Assembly: GCA_026225945.1 (NCBI GenBank)
Contig: JAMJFZ010001657.1
Span: 3,320,001 to 3,384,000 of the forward strand
Direction: 5' to 3'
DNA length: 64,000 nt
DNA from: Cricetomys ansorgei
Lineage: Eukaryota; Chordata; Mammalia; Rodentia; Nesomyidae
Below the pieces are notes generated by a model. That model was not told where the DNA came from. It was given only the letters and a program-made list of their open reading frames with translations, and ran no database searches. Positions 1 to 10,900 of the stretch are shown here, piece by piece; the stretch's first letter is position 1; the number at the start of each line of letters is the position of its first letter. The position numbers and the translations under genes are program-made.

Positions 1-384
1 AAAGCGGGACAGTGGGTGAATGACTGCAGAAGACAAGATTAGTAAGAATTGGAGTCTCCTTAGATGTGACAAGGGGAAGAAGGGGTGTGCGGGGGGGAAG
101 GGAGGGCACAGAGCTATATTGAGCTCAAGCCTGGCAGAGTGATGGCTAAAATCCACTGCCTCAGAGTCACTAGCAGGTTTCAAATACAGTCGGCATCAGT
201 ACGTTTAATACACACTACATAGGGACAGAAAGAGTATGGCCCACCCAGAGCACCGTTCAGGAAGGTGCTCTGGACGGAGCTGCTCTAAGTCACACAGCAC
301 CTGGAGACCCATGTGAGGCTTCTGTCAATCAGAAAACAGTACCCTCTACGGCCGTTGCCTGGCTTCTCAAATGCACAGAGAACT
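1..384. other. Region downstream of EPHX2
   Basis: Follows the EPHX2 poly(A) site. I recognise no gene or repeat here. By synteny the next gene should be CLU, outside the window. Confidence 0.5.
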
Positions 385-750
385 AGAGCATCAAGATCTT
401 GGATTTATTGAATGAAGGTCCGTAATTTGGGATCAGCTGCTTTAAAAAAAAAAAAAAAAAAAACAAAAAAGAAGATTTGGATTTGATTGCAAAACTACAA
501 ATTGGTCAAAGAGAACCCCCTTGGGCTTCCCCTTGCCTTCCTGATGGGGTGTGAGCTTTTCTTTGATGGTGTAGTCGCCCTCGGAGATGAATCACCCACA
601 CTTTCCCCCTGGATCTAAAATTACATCACATCCGATCACTTTCACTTAAAGAAAATCACTGGCTGCCAAAAGATCAGATGCTGCCGGCTCCAGATAAGGC
701 CACGTCCAGAAACTAAAAACGTGTCTCCGTGGCAGAGGACACGCCCCTGG
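385..750 (-). other. EPHX2: EPHX2 3' untranslated region (approximate end)
   Basis: Sequence from the stop codon to about 15-25 nt past the AATAAA at 404-409. It includes a U20 tract in the transcript (complement of 444-463) just upstream of the poly(A) signal. The exact cleavage site is inferred. Confidence 0.75.
404..409 (-). terminator. EPHX2: EPHX2 poly(A) signal AATAAA
   Basis: TTTATT on the plus strand reads AATAAA on the minus strand, 342 nt past the stop codon. It is the first canonical hexamer downstream of EPHX2. Confidence 0.8.
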
Positions 751-826
751 CTAAATCTTGGAGATCACTGGGTTCTTGACTTCAGTCTCCAGCCACTTGA
801 TGAGGATCTGGTTCACCTCAGCAGGT
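751..826 (-). CDS. EPHX2: EPHX2 exon 19 (stop codon)
   Basis: Last 25 residues, from [16 protein letters not shown] to ISKI, then TAG (complement of 751-753). The SKI end resembles the non-optimal PTS1 of mouse EPHX2, consistent with mixed cytosolic and peroxisomal location. Confidence 0.96.
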
Positions 827-1877
827 CTGGAGGGGAAACAAAGTACAGCGTGATTGAAAAGACTTGGCAGACCCAAGCTGGGCAGAATCAAGCTCGCAGA
901 GCTCATAGGTCAGGTGACCACGACTCATGCCCTCCTCACCCGGGGACCCCATTCTCCTTACTTCTCCATCTGTGTCCAGTGACCACAGTCCTCAATGTGA
1001 CCCCTTTTCAGGTTAGGGATCTGAAAGGAAACCCCATGCAGGTGATCAGCAGCAGAACGCTAATAGGGCTGGTTTGGGGTCAGTGCAATGCACAGAAGAG
1101 GCCATCTGGCGGGGGGCGGGGGGGGAACCCTTCCACTATGATGCCCATAGACCAGCGGTTGTCAACCTTCCTAACGCTGCGACCCTTTAATACAGTTCCT
1201 CCTGTTGTGGTGACCCCCAACCATAAAATTATTTTCATTGCTACCTCATAACTGTAATTTTGCTACTGCTATGAATCGTAATTTACATATCTGATATGCA
1301 TTCGTTCTTGGGTGACCCCTGTGAGGGGGTCAGAACCCACAGGTTGAGAAGCGCCACCACAGACCATCCTTGGAGGACATTCCTGTCATTAGGACAGGAA
1401 TGGGGAATGGCCGAGAGACTTATCAGTGTAGGGAAAGGGAGAGTCCTGGGAAGGGACACTGATATCAGCGATGAAGCTTGTTCAGGGCAGAGCTCTAGCT
1501 GATCCCCATCCAGCCCCAAGGGGGTATCCTCCTCTTCTGTCTCCCTTCTGGGCACCTGTGCACTCTTCCATGGGCACTCTGATACCCACTGTGCAAGGCC
1601 ATTCCCTACCCATTTTTCCATGTTCTTGGATAGTTGAGGGTGGAGTACGTAGTCCTTCTCAGCTGTGACCATCAGGGCTGGGACCAGGATCTGGGGGGAA
1701 ACAGTAAAGGGAAGCTGACACTCAGCCACCCTGACGCCATCTGTGCCTAGGGAAGGTTGCCTTGGGTATCCGCCACTAACAGCCCTCATTCTCACAGCAT
1801 GAGACCTTTGCCCTGTCCTGGTTCTGCTGCCACCAAGCTTTTCAGAGAGGAGTCATAAGAATTCGGATCTATCAATG

Positions 1878-1925
<48 letters not shown>

Positions 1926-4900
1926 GAAGGGTGGGGGGAGTTGACCTTGTCTGTATCTCAGTTAACTCATAGAACCAATGCAATGGCATCAGGAAGGAAG
2001 AGCGATATCCTTGAATGAAGGATAAGACTCCTTTTGATTTAGAAAGAAGTGCCAGGAGCTGGAGTGATGGCTCAGTGGTTAGGAGCACTTGCTACCCTTT
2101 TGGAAGATCCAGGCTCTATTCCAAGGACCTGGGTTTGGTTCCCAGCACTCACGTGGCAGCTGGAAACCATCTGCGGGACAGTTATCTAGTGCGCTACTGG
2201 AGCGGACAGAAACGATTCCCTCTGTGTGCTGACAGATGAGGGGACTCCAGGGACGCTGCGGGCTGGAGAGAGCCTCGCATGCTCTCTTTTCTAGCGTTTT
2301 TATCATTTTTTTTCCTGCCTTTTCCCTTTCAGTGTTAAGGATGGAACCCAGGGTCTCACACACGACATACTAGGTAAGTACCCTACCATGGAGCTATGGC
2401 CTCTACCTCCTTAACTTTAATCTGAGGCAGGACCTTGCTGAGTAGTGATCCCCCTGCCTCAGTCTCGGAAGTCTCAGATTACTGCATGCACCACATAGTT
2501 TGGCAGTTCTTTTTAAGTCACTTCAAAGCAGTCTCGGGCTGGCCTGGCTGAGGACTCTGCAGAACACCACGCTCGCTCATGTCATGCCCTCCTCACCCGG
2601 GGACCCCAGTCTCCTTGATTCTCTATCTGTGAAGGGTTCGAGACCCACAGGTTGAGAAGCACTGCCGTAGATCCTCCTCAGGGATCTGTGATGCGCAAAA
2701 GCAATTTTGATGCTGAACCTAACCTCCATCCCTAGCGCCACCCGGTCCACCCTCCAGCATCCGCTTTCTTTCCCTCCCACCCTTGACCCCTGCGATCTGT
2801 GGAACCGCAGCCTGGCCACATGTGTCAGTCACGCGTGATTATGACGGTGACAGTGAGTGTTAGCTGAAGAGTGACTGTCCCAGGACCCTCTCTCAAAGCA
2901 TTAGGAGCATCCAACCCCCAGTCACACAGCTCTCTGAGGCAGGCACTGGTCTCTTTACTGCAGAAGAGGCAACAGAGCATCAGCCTCATGGAGAGATCTT
3001 CCCAGAGACACACGTGCATTAGCTCAAGCCAGTTTGTAAACACTAATTTACACACAGCGAAGGAAGGAGGTCACTGGGCTCCTAAAGGAGCTGATGGCGG
3101 GCTGGCTTCTGAACTGCCGTGCTGGTAAAAAAAATAAAAAATAAAAAATGCAAGTTTTGATTTTTTTTTTTTGAGACATGTTTTCTCTGTTGTAACTTCG
3201 GTTGTCCCAGAGCTCACTCTGTAGATCAGGCTGGCCTCGAACTCACAGAGATCCTCCTGCCTCTGCCTCCCGAGTGCTGGGATTAAAGGCGTGCACCACC
3301 CCCTGCCCTGCACAAGTTTTGATTTTTAACATCTAGGATGCAAATTATTCTCTTTATAGACCCAGAGATTGAAAACCATCATCTGGCAGACGATGAGGAA
3401 ACAGACTCAGAGATGAAGCCAAAAGGCGATACAACCAGAGCAACATCTGTTTAAGGATCGGCATGCCTCTGTGGTTTGGTGCCACTGTCCGTGTCACCCC
3501 TATGAGTGACCCTGGCTTCAGCTCTGACCTGGCTACTGCCGGGAAACTCACACATCCCATACAATGCTGCCATTACATGGCCAGGGCCCTTCTCATCCTC
3601 AGCACCAGAAGCCACTGTTCCTGGGGTCCCACCTCCCTAACAGGAAGCCCTGAGTGGAGTCCACTCCAACCTCAGAGGAAAGGAAGCCAAGGGCCCTGTG
3701 AAGGACGTAGGTCCTGTCAGGTGGGGGCAACAAGAAGCCTTAAAGACAGCTCTGTGAGTCCAGCGTGTGGTGTGGTGTGTGTATGTATGTGTGTATGTGT
3801 GAATGTGTGTGAGGGGTATTTTTATTTTTTATTTTTATGTGTGTATATATGTCTATGCCCAGTCTGTGTGTATGTTTTGTGTATATGTATGTGTGCACAC
3901 ATGTATGTATGTTTGATATGTGCATGCATATGTGTTTGGTGTATATGTATATATGTATCAGGTGCCTGTGTGTGAGGTGTGTATGTGTGTATACATGTGT
4001 GTGTGTGAATGCATGTGTGTATACATGTGTGTGTGAATACATTTGTATATATGTGTGTGTGTGAATACATGTGTATTTATGTATGTGTGTATACATGTGT
4101 GTATGTGTATGTGTGTGTATACCTGTGTGGGTGTCTGGTGTGTGTGTGAATGCATGTGTATATGTGTGTGTGTGTATCTGGTGTCTGTGTGTGAGGTGTG
4201 TATGTGTGTATACGGGTGTGTATGTGTGTGAATGCATGTGTGTATACATGTTTGTATGTGTTGTGTGTGTGTATCTGGTGTGTGTGAACGCATGCGTGTA
4301 TAAGTGTGTGTGTGTGTGTGTGTATGAATGCATGTGTGTATAAGTGTGTGTGTGTGTGTGTATCTAGTGTCTGTGTGTGAGGTGTGTGTGTGTATATACA
4401 TGCGTGTGTGTGTATACATGCATGTATGTATAAATGTGTATATATCTGGTGTGTGTGTGTATGTGTGTATCTGGTGTGCGTGTAGCAGGAGGCCACGACG
4501 CTCACCTTCCGTCCCACTCCCTTACAGGTCCACTTCCAGTTTCTTTCTACGTTCCGATACCAGTTGAGAGGACCTCTGCAGAGAGGATCAGAAAGAAAGC
4601 CAGGTAAACTTCCAGGAGTTGACCACTGTTAGCCCACAGTGACCCAGCTACCCAGAGACGACTATGCCGGGGAGGATGAGTGCTGTGGGACATGAGAGTG
4701 GGGTCCCCAGACACAGGCTTCCCAGCCACGCTGCTTCCAGCAAGGCGGGGTACAGGCACAGAGCACTCTGCCACCAGGCTGGTGCCTCTGAGAGGATTAG
4801 AGGGCAAGCAGAAGTTGATTTTATAGGTGATCTTCATCTTCAAGATCTGCACCAGTGAGTGGGAGCTTGGGGCAGCCCATTCCCACCCAGAAGCCACTTT

Positions 4901-7810
4901 CCTGCCCCAGGGAACTCAGAGAGAAGGGACACTGGTAGAAGGCATGAAGGCACCAAAATGCATGCACATTTGGGTTCTCGCGGCTCTTGCTGCTCTGAAG
5001 ACATCATACAGGGCTGTCCCGACTCCTGCGGGAGCTATGACAGCAATTAAAATCTTCTGTTTTTTGGAGAGGGGGCATAAACACAAGAAAGAACAAACTG
5101 GATACCCCAAAGGAAGCTATACACCACAGGTAGTGAGCCTCCTGGCACTGGGGCATTCAACCACGGGTCACTGCGGTCCTCACAGGGGCCCCGGTGGGAG
5201 TGACGGCCCCTATCCCCAGCAGCTGAGCACCGTTCCGTCCTGTTTGAGGTTCCCTTCTTTTTACCTGAAGCCAGACTTCTTGAACTGCTGTACATAAAAC
5301 TCGATTTCCTCCTCCGTAGTAATCTTGCTGGGGCCGGGGTCTTTTGAAGTGTTCGTGAGGACTCCCCCTGCAAACAGACACCAGTGTCCTCTCCCGCCAT
5401 GGGCCAAATGGCTCAGCTGGCGTTCCCAGCTGAGGCTGTCCCATCTGAACTTGGAATGGAAGACTTGGGTGCCTTTGCACTTGTCCAGCTGTCCTCTCTT
5501 CATTGACTTCCTCTTGGCCAGCAGCAGCTAGCCAGGGGGGCTGGGATCCTCCCTGCTGTGGGGTTCTCATTACTGAACGCCACAGTATCTTCAGAGGTGT
5601 GCAGTGTCCTGGCTGTGCCCCTGGAGCTCCTCAGTGACAGATACATCATTTTTACCCCTATGATCCCAGAAGTAAAGGGCATAGTTGCCCCAGGCTCCGA
5701 TGGTAAAGTCAAATGAGTAAGAGACCAAGCTGGTCCTCCCGCCCCGCCGGGCCCTGGTCCCATTTGAGTACCCCCTGTCTGCACATCTCACTCCTCTACT
5801 GCTGATCTGCCTCCCTGAACCGCCCTGAGCTCTCTGTGGGCAGCACCCCCACCCAGGCCACCCTAGCCAGGTGCTCAGAACACGGAATCAACGCACTAAC
5901 AAGGAACTGAAAAGATAGGAAGGGAGGCAAAGCAGCAGCTATCCTCAGAGGAAGAAGACCTCTAGGGTCAGACCCCAGCCTGGCCTCTTGATACAGGTCA
6001 CCCTTCTGAGACCCACTTCCTCTATTTGTAATCAAGAAGTCATAGAGACGCACTGGGAGTGTCAGTGGCCATCGCTGGTTACTAAGAGACAGATGAATAG
6101 CTCTGGGAGGCAGCAGAGCTAGGAGCAAGGCAAGCACCCGCGAGGCCAGTGCTTGACGCTGGGGTCTCAGGGCCGAGCCCAGATCTGATCTCAGTTAAAC
6201 CCCACTCAGCTGTGTGACCCACTCATGAGTGGGAACAGGAGTGACCAGAACAGGAGGACCTCAGGGGGAAGGGCCAAGGAAATTTAGGTGTGGTGCACTC
6301 TGCCTTGCGCACACTAGTGACTCTGCAGCCGCCACCTCTCCATCCTGGGATGGGATCCTTGCCAGAAAGGGGTGGATTGCCCCAGATATCCTCTCCAAGT
6401 CCTCAAGGCTTCTTAGGATTTTGACACAGCTCCCTAAAGGGTAGACTAGGGTAGCACCATTAATCATGAGGGAAGCTTTGTTGGGCAAGTCAAAGCTCAG
6501 AACAGCAAAGCAAGCTTAGAGCTTCTTCTGAAGCAGAAGGGACGGGCATCCATTAACATTCTGCTGATGCGGCCCTGCTGTCCTTCCCTCCCAGGGTACC
6601 ACTTACCCATTTCAGTGGCTTTAGTCAGAGCAAGGAAACCCTGTGGGAAGACAAGAGTTAGAGAAGATGTTGTCGGTGAAGCAAAGTAAGAAGACTGAGA
6701 CTCAAACCTCCTCCACTACAGACTTGGGTGTACGAGGACCACAGGAGAACCCTTTCCGTGGGGGGGGGGGTGCTAACGTAAGCAGGGGATGGTAGCTGGA
6801 CACCAAGGATAGCACCGGACACTGGACAGTGTGTGTTCCGATGATGATAATGTCTGATTCATAAATGAGGCACTACCTCGAGGTAACCACAAATGACAGC
6901 CAATACTAAAACAGAATAAATAATTACAGCAACATTGTAATAAAATACAGTGATGCCCTCTGTTGACACGGAGCAGACCACACCGTAGTACGATGTGAGG
7001 TTTCCTTACACTTCTCGGTGTGGCACACAGTTTACAGCTCAGACTTTATCTGTAGGATTTGCCCTTTGATATTATTGGAGCATGGTTGAGCAAAAGGAAC
7101 TGAAGTCATAGAAAGCTGATGCTATTTCACACACGCTAAACCTGAAAGGCAGCAAAGGGGCCCCTTAGGAGTCAGTGTAGACAGAGATGAAACTCCTACC
7201 CACAGCTGCTGTAGGCACTCGCAGATCTAAGTAATGTCTTAGGCTTGTCAGCTGATGGGAGCAAGAGATGAGAGTGCAGACTTACAGAGGGTGGAAAATT
7301 TAAAGGAGCCACCCCCTGCCCTGCCACAGAGTAAACCTGGCAACCCAGGGGTCCTTAATGTGCAGAAGCACCCACGAAAAGTTCAAATGAAAAAGTCTAC
7401 CCATGCCAGACAGTTGGAAAGTCTATTTGCTTCAGCTTGGTACTGAGAGTAAACCCAAAGGCGTCCCTACAATTCCATCATCAGAGACCTGCCTTCGCAG
7501 GCATGTGCATTTGGATTTACACTGTTCACGTGATCTGGAAACTCCTGTGGTATGAAGTAAACAGAGAAGTGAGCCTGGGCTGGTACTGCCACCAGAATGT
7601 AGGACAGCAATAATGCTGAATCACTCGGGAAAGCCATTTCCTAAGTCCAAACAAACAGGCTGATACAGGTGAAGTGTCACTGAAGATGAGCTCATAAACC
7701 AAAATTATAACACACATACACCACACACCACACACACACCAGACATGTACATACAAGCACACCACACCACACATACACCACACACACACACCACACATAT
7801 ACAGAGACAT

Positions 7811-7843
<33 letters not shown>

Positions 7844-7866
7844 ACACCACACATATACAGAGACAT

Positions 7867-7899
<33 letters not shown>

Positions 7900-7922
7900 A
7901 CACCACACATATACAGAGACAT

Positions 7923-7958
<36 letters not shown>

Positions 7959-10900
7959 ACAGACACATGTATATATACACATGTGCCCATTTCCCATCTC
8001 TTACCCCCTCGTCACTTGCTCGGAAAAAGCTTTTGAAAGTTCGATGCATGTTCTTTTCCAGTTCTGCCTCAGCCACTCCCTAAAACAGGAAAGCAAAATT
8101 AAAGATCCCTTCAAGAGGCCCTGGAAGCTGTAGCCCTCTCCCATCTGACTCAAGGCCAGGAGCCCTCAGCTTCTGTCCCATCCAGCCCATACTATGTTGG
8201 AATTGCAGCCCTCGGGATTTTAATGGTGAGACATGTCAGAAAAACATTAAAATAGAGTAGAAGACGCTAAGAGGCGCTTCCGGAAAGATGGTTTTGTGGA
8301 TAATTCGGATAATGCTTTTTCTATTTTGCCTGGATTCCTACTATGAGGCATGACTTGCAGTCATCTCTCTAAAGGGACGAGAAAAGGAGGCTGATAGAGA
8401 TTTATAGAAATTTAAGGTGGAGGCCATGCTCTGAGAAGACAGGTGGCAGGACTTCTTTGTTCGGAGCTTCCCTTCGTGCTTCTCAATGTGACTGCAGTAA
8501 CTTCAACCATCTCTGCTTCAGTTTGGTCCTACATCATTACAGACCTTTAGAACACTAGCAAGGCTGTCTTCCTCAGGATGGGGCAGCAAATTCCCATTGT
8601 GAGGAGCTAGGACACACGTCCTGGGTGGCGATAAATTACCAGGTTCTTCTTTCTCACGAGAGTGTTATTACAGATAATTGCTTATCTATTATAGGTTGCA
8701 AAAGGCTCTCAAACCCTTGTGGTCTGGATGCCAGCTGCAAGAATGAGGAATAAGTAGGCAGAGGGCAGCACGGGAGTACATACCTCCCAATAGCTATTCT
8801 ACTTACTTTTCCCATGTTAAAGCCTTTTTAAATTTAACGTACACAATGATGAGCTCATTCATGGCCAAACAGAGATGCTCCTGGAATGTGAATGAGGGGT
8901 TGGCCGGTGCAATTACAGTCAAACGTCAGAAATATTATGCTTAGTGTTTCTCGAGAAGTGTTCATGTTCAGTGATTCATCTTATGAATACTGTTTAATTC
9001 CATGCTGCACCAGAGTCCTTGGGGAGTCAGGCAAAACACCTCAAGAATAAAGTAGCAGCGAGGATTATAAAGGAAGTGAGTTCATCCGACTGCCCCAAGG
9101 GCAGAAGCTTGTTTTTACTGAAGGAGAGAACCCTGGAGCTGGACTAAAGATGAGCAGGACTTGGGCTTGTGCAGATGGAGGAAAGAGCTGGAATGAGCAG
9201 ACTTGCTGGACAAGAGGATGAATTCCATGTTAAAGTGTTATGTATTGAATGTGAAATGTCTCCCCCTCAGGAGGGCTAGAGAGACAGTTCAGTTGGTAAG
9301 TACTTGTCCTGCAAGAATGGGGACCTGAGTTTTGTGTCTAAAACCCATGTGAAGAAGCTGAGTCCAGGGGCACACATTTGCAAGCCCAGCTATCGTAGGC
9401 TGGATGCAGGTAGATCCCTGGAGCTTGCTAGCAAGCCAGCCTGGTCTAGTCAAGCAAGTCCCAGGCCTCCTAACAGAATAGCTGAGTATACTTAGGATAG
9501 CTTTCAGAAGTTCTAAAACATCTTGGATTTGCCACAGAATTGGTTATGCGCATGACCTTTTCTGGGCAAGAGACCATAACTTTTGCTAAATTCTCAATAG
9601 TTTGGTGGAGACTCGATTATGGGCCTTGTTGTTCCCAGCTTGGCATTGGGAGCATCTCCTCACCTAGGTTAATGCTTAGACTTGTCCCCTACCAGCTCCA
9701 CAGAACCAGACCTCATTTTATCAGCATCTTCCAGTGGACCTGCACCCCAGACACTCCTGAAGGCATCTGCCCAGTATAGAGGAGGTCACATACCACCTAG
9801 TGGACACTAGCCACCTTTTCCTCCTCACGCCCATGAGCTTCAGACCAATATGAAGTCTAGACCTGATGAAGATCAGGAGCAAAAGGTCAGAGAGGGCCAC
9901 AGAGGCACAGGCCAGCACTGGCCAGCACTGACCACAGCTGATGACACCACATGGTTCCTGTAGCTGCCTGGGAATAAAACTAGCACAAAATGGGACCAAC
10001 ACTAAGGGCTCTCCCCACCAGTGGGAGGCACATACAAAGGAGGTGACCGTCCCACCAGATACACAGATACCAGTGCAGAGATACAACAAGAAACAGTATT
10101 TTGAAAGTCTGGCCACAGTCAACATCTCACTCACATTCCTTCCACTCTCACCCGCCCTCTTTCCCATCCATCGAGCCTTTCCTGGGCACCCATGAATACC
10201 TTGCTTCATCAATAGGAAGAAAAATCAAAAGGAAGCACAGGGTGTATGTGGGGGTGGGGAGCAGCCTGAGGCAGGACAAGCTCTGTGGAGGCCTCTGCAG
10301 GGCCCCAGGTACTGAAGGAGCTCATCAACATCAGCGGCTCTCAATAAATGAAGAATCCTGACCGAGGTCAACACACAGGCTTGGCAGGCTCTCATCCTCT
10401 CATCCATCACTGCAGATCTTCAGCCTCCCGTTGCTGTTCCTTGCCTGGCATTCATCACCTTGCAAGAAGGTGCCCATTGATTCTCTGTTGTAATCGAATC
10501 TTACAAATGAGCGGGCTTGTAATTAACAAGCCATCATAGATTCATCAAAAGTCTCCAACTGCAAATTCAGCACATGGGGTTAGGGAGTGATCAATGCTCC
10601 AATTCCTTCCCTGCATGCGCACCGATCCAGAGTCAATCCACCTCAAAGGGCACAATGTGCAGATCCAAACAAGGTAACCTCTCCAAGTGTCCAGGGGCTC
10701 AAGACTGTGGTCACGACATAGCTATATGCATGTGTGTAGGATCCTTCTTTCTGAGAATGCTGATTCAGCCCTACTGGAGCCCAGGGCCACTCACAGATGC
10801 TGCAAGAGGAAGGTGAGCCAGGTGCGTGCACCCGCGCGCACACACACGCACACACACACACACACAGAGCAATGTGAGATCAAGGAGGCAGAGTTGTTTG

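Noticed and set aside
721..1251. 176-codon plus-strand frame
   Set aside because: Opposite EPHX2 exons 18-19 and a URR1 element; no protein family resemblance.
2057..2200. tRNA gene-like A/B boxes
   Set aside because: Part of a B2/B3 SINE; no cloverleaf of normal length and the family is high-copy.
3740..4517. Several 80-200-codon frames rich in His/Thr or Cys/Val
   Set aside because: Translations of the GT/CA array; pure repeat artefacts.
7526..8083. Frames of 100-150 codons over the (CA)n array
   Set aside because: Repeat-derived; the only real coding part is EPHX2 exon 13 at the edge.
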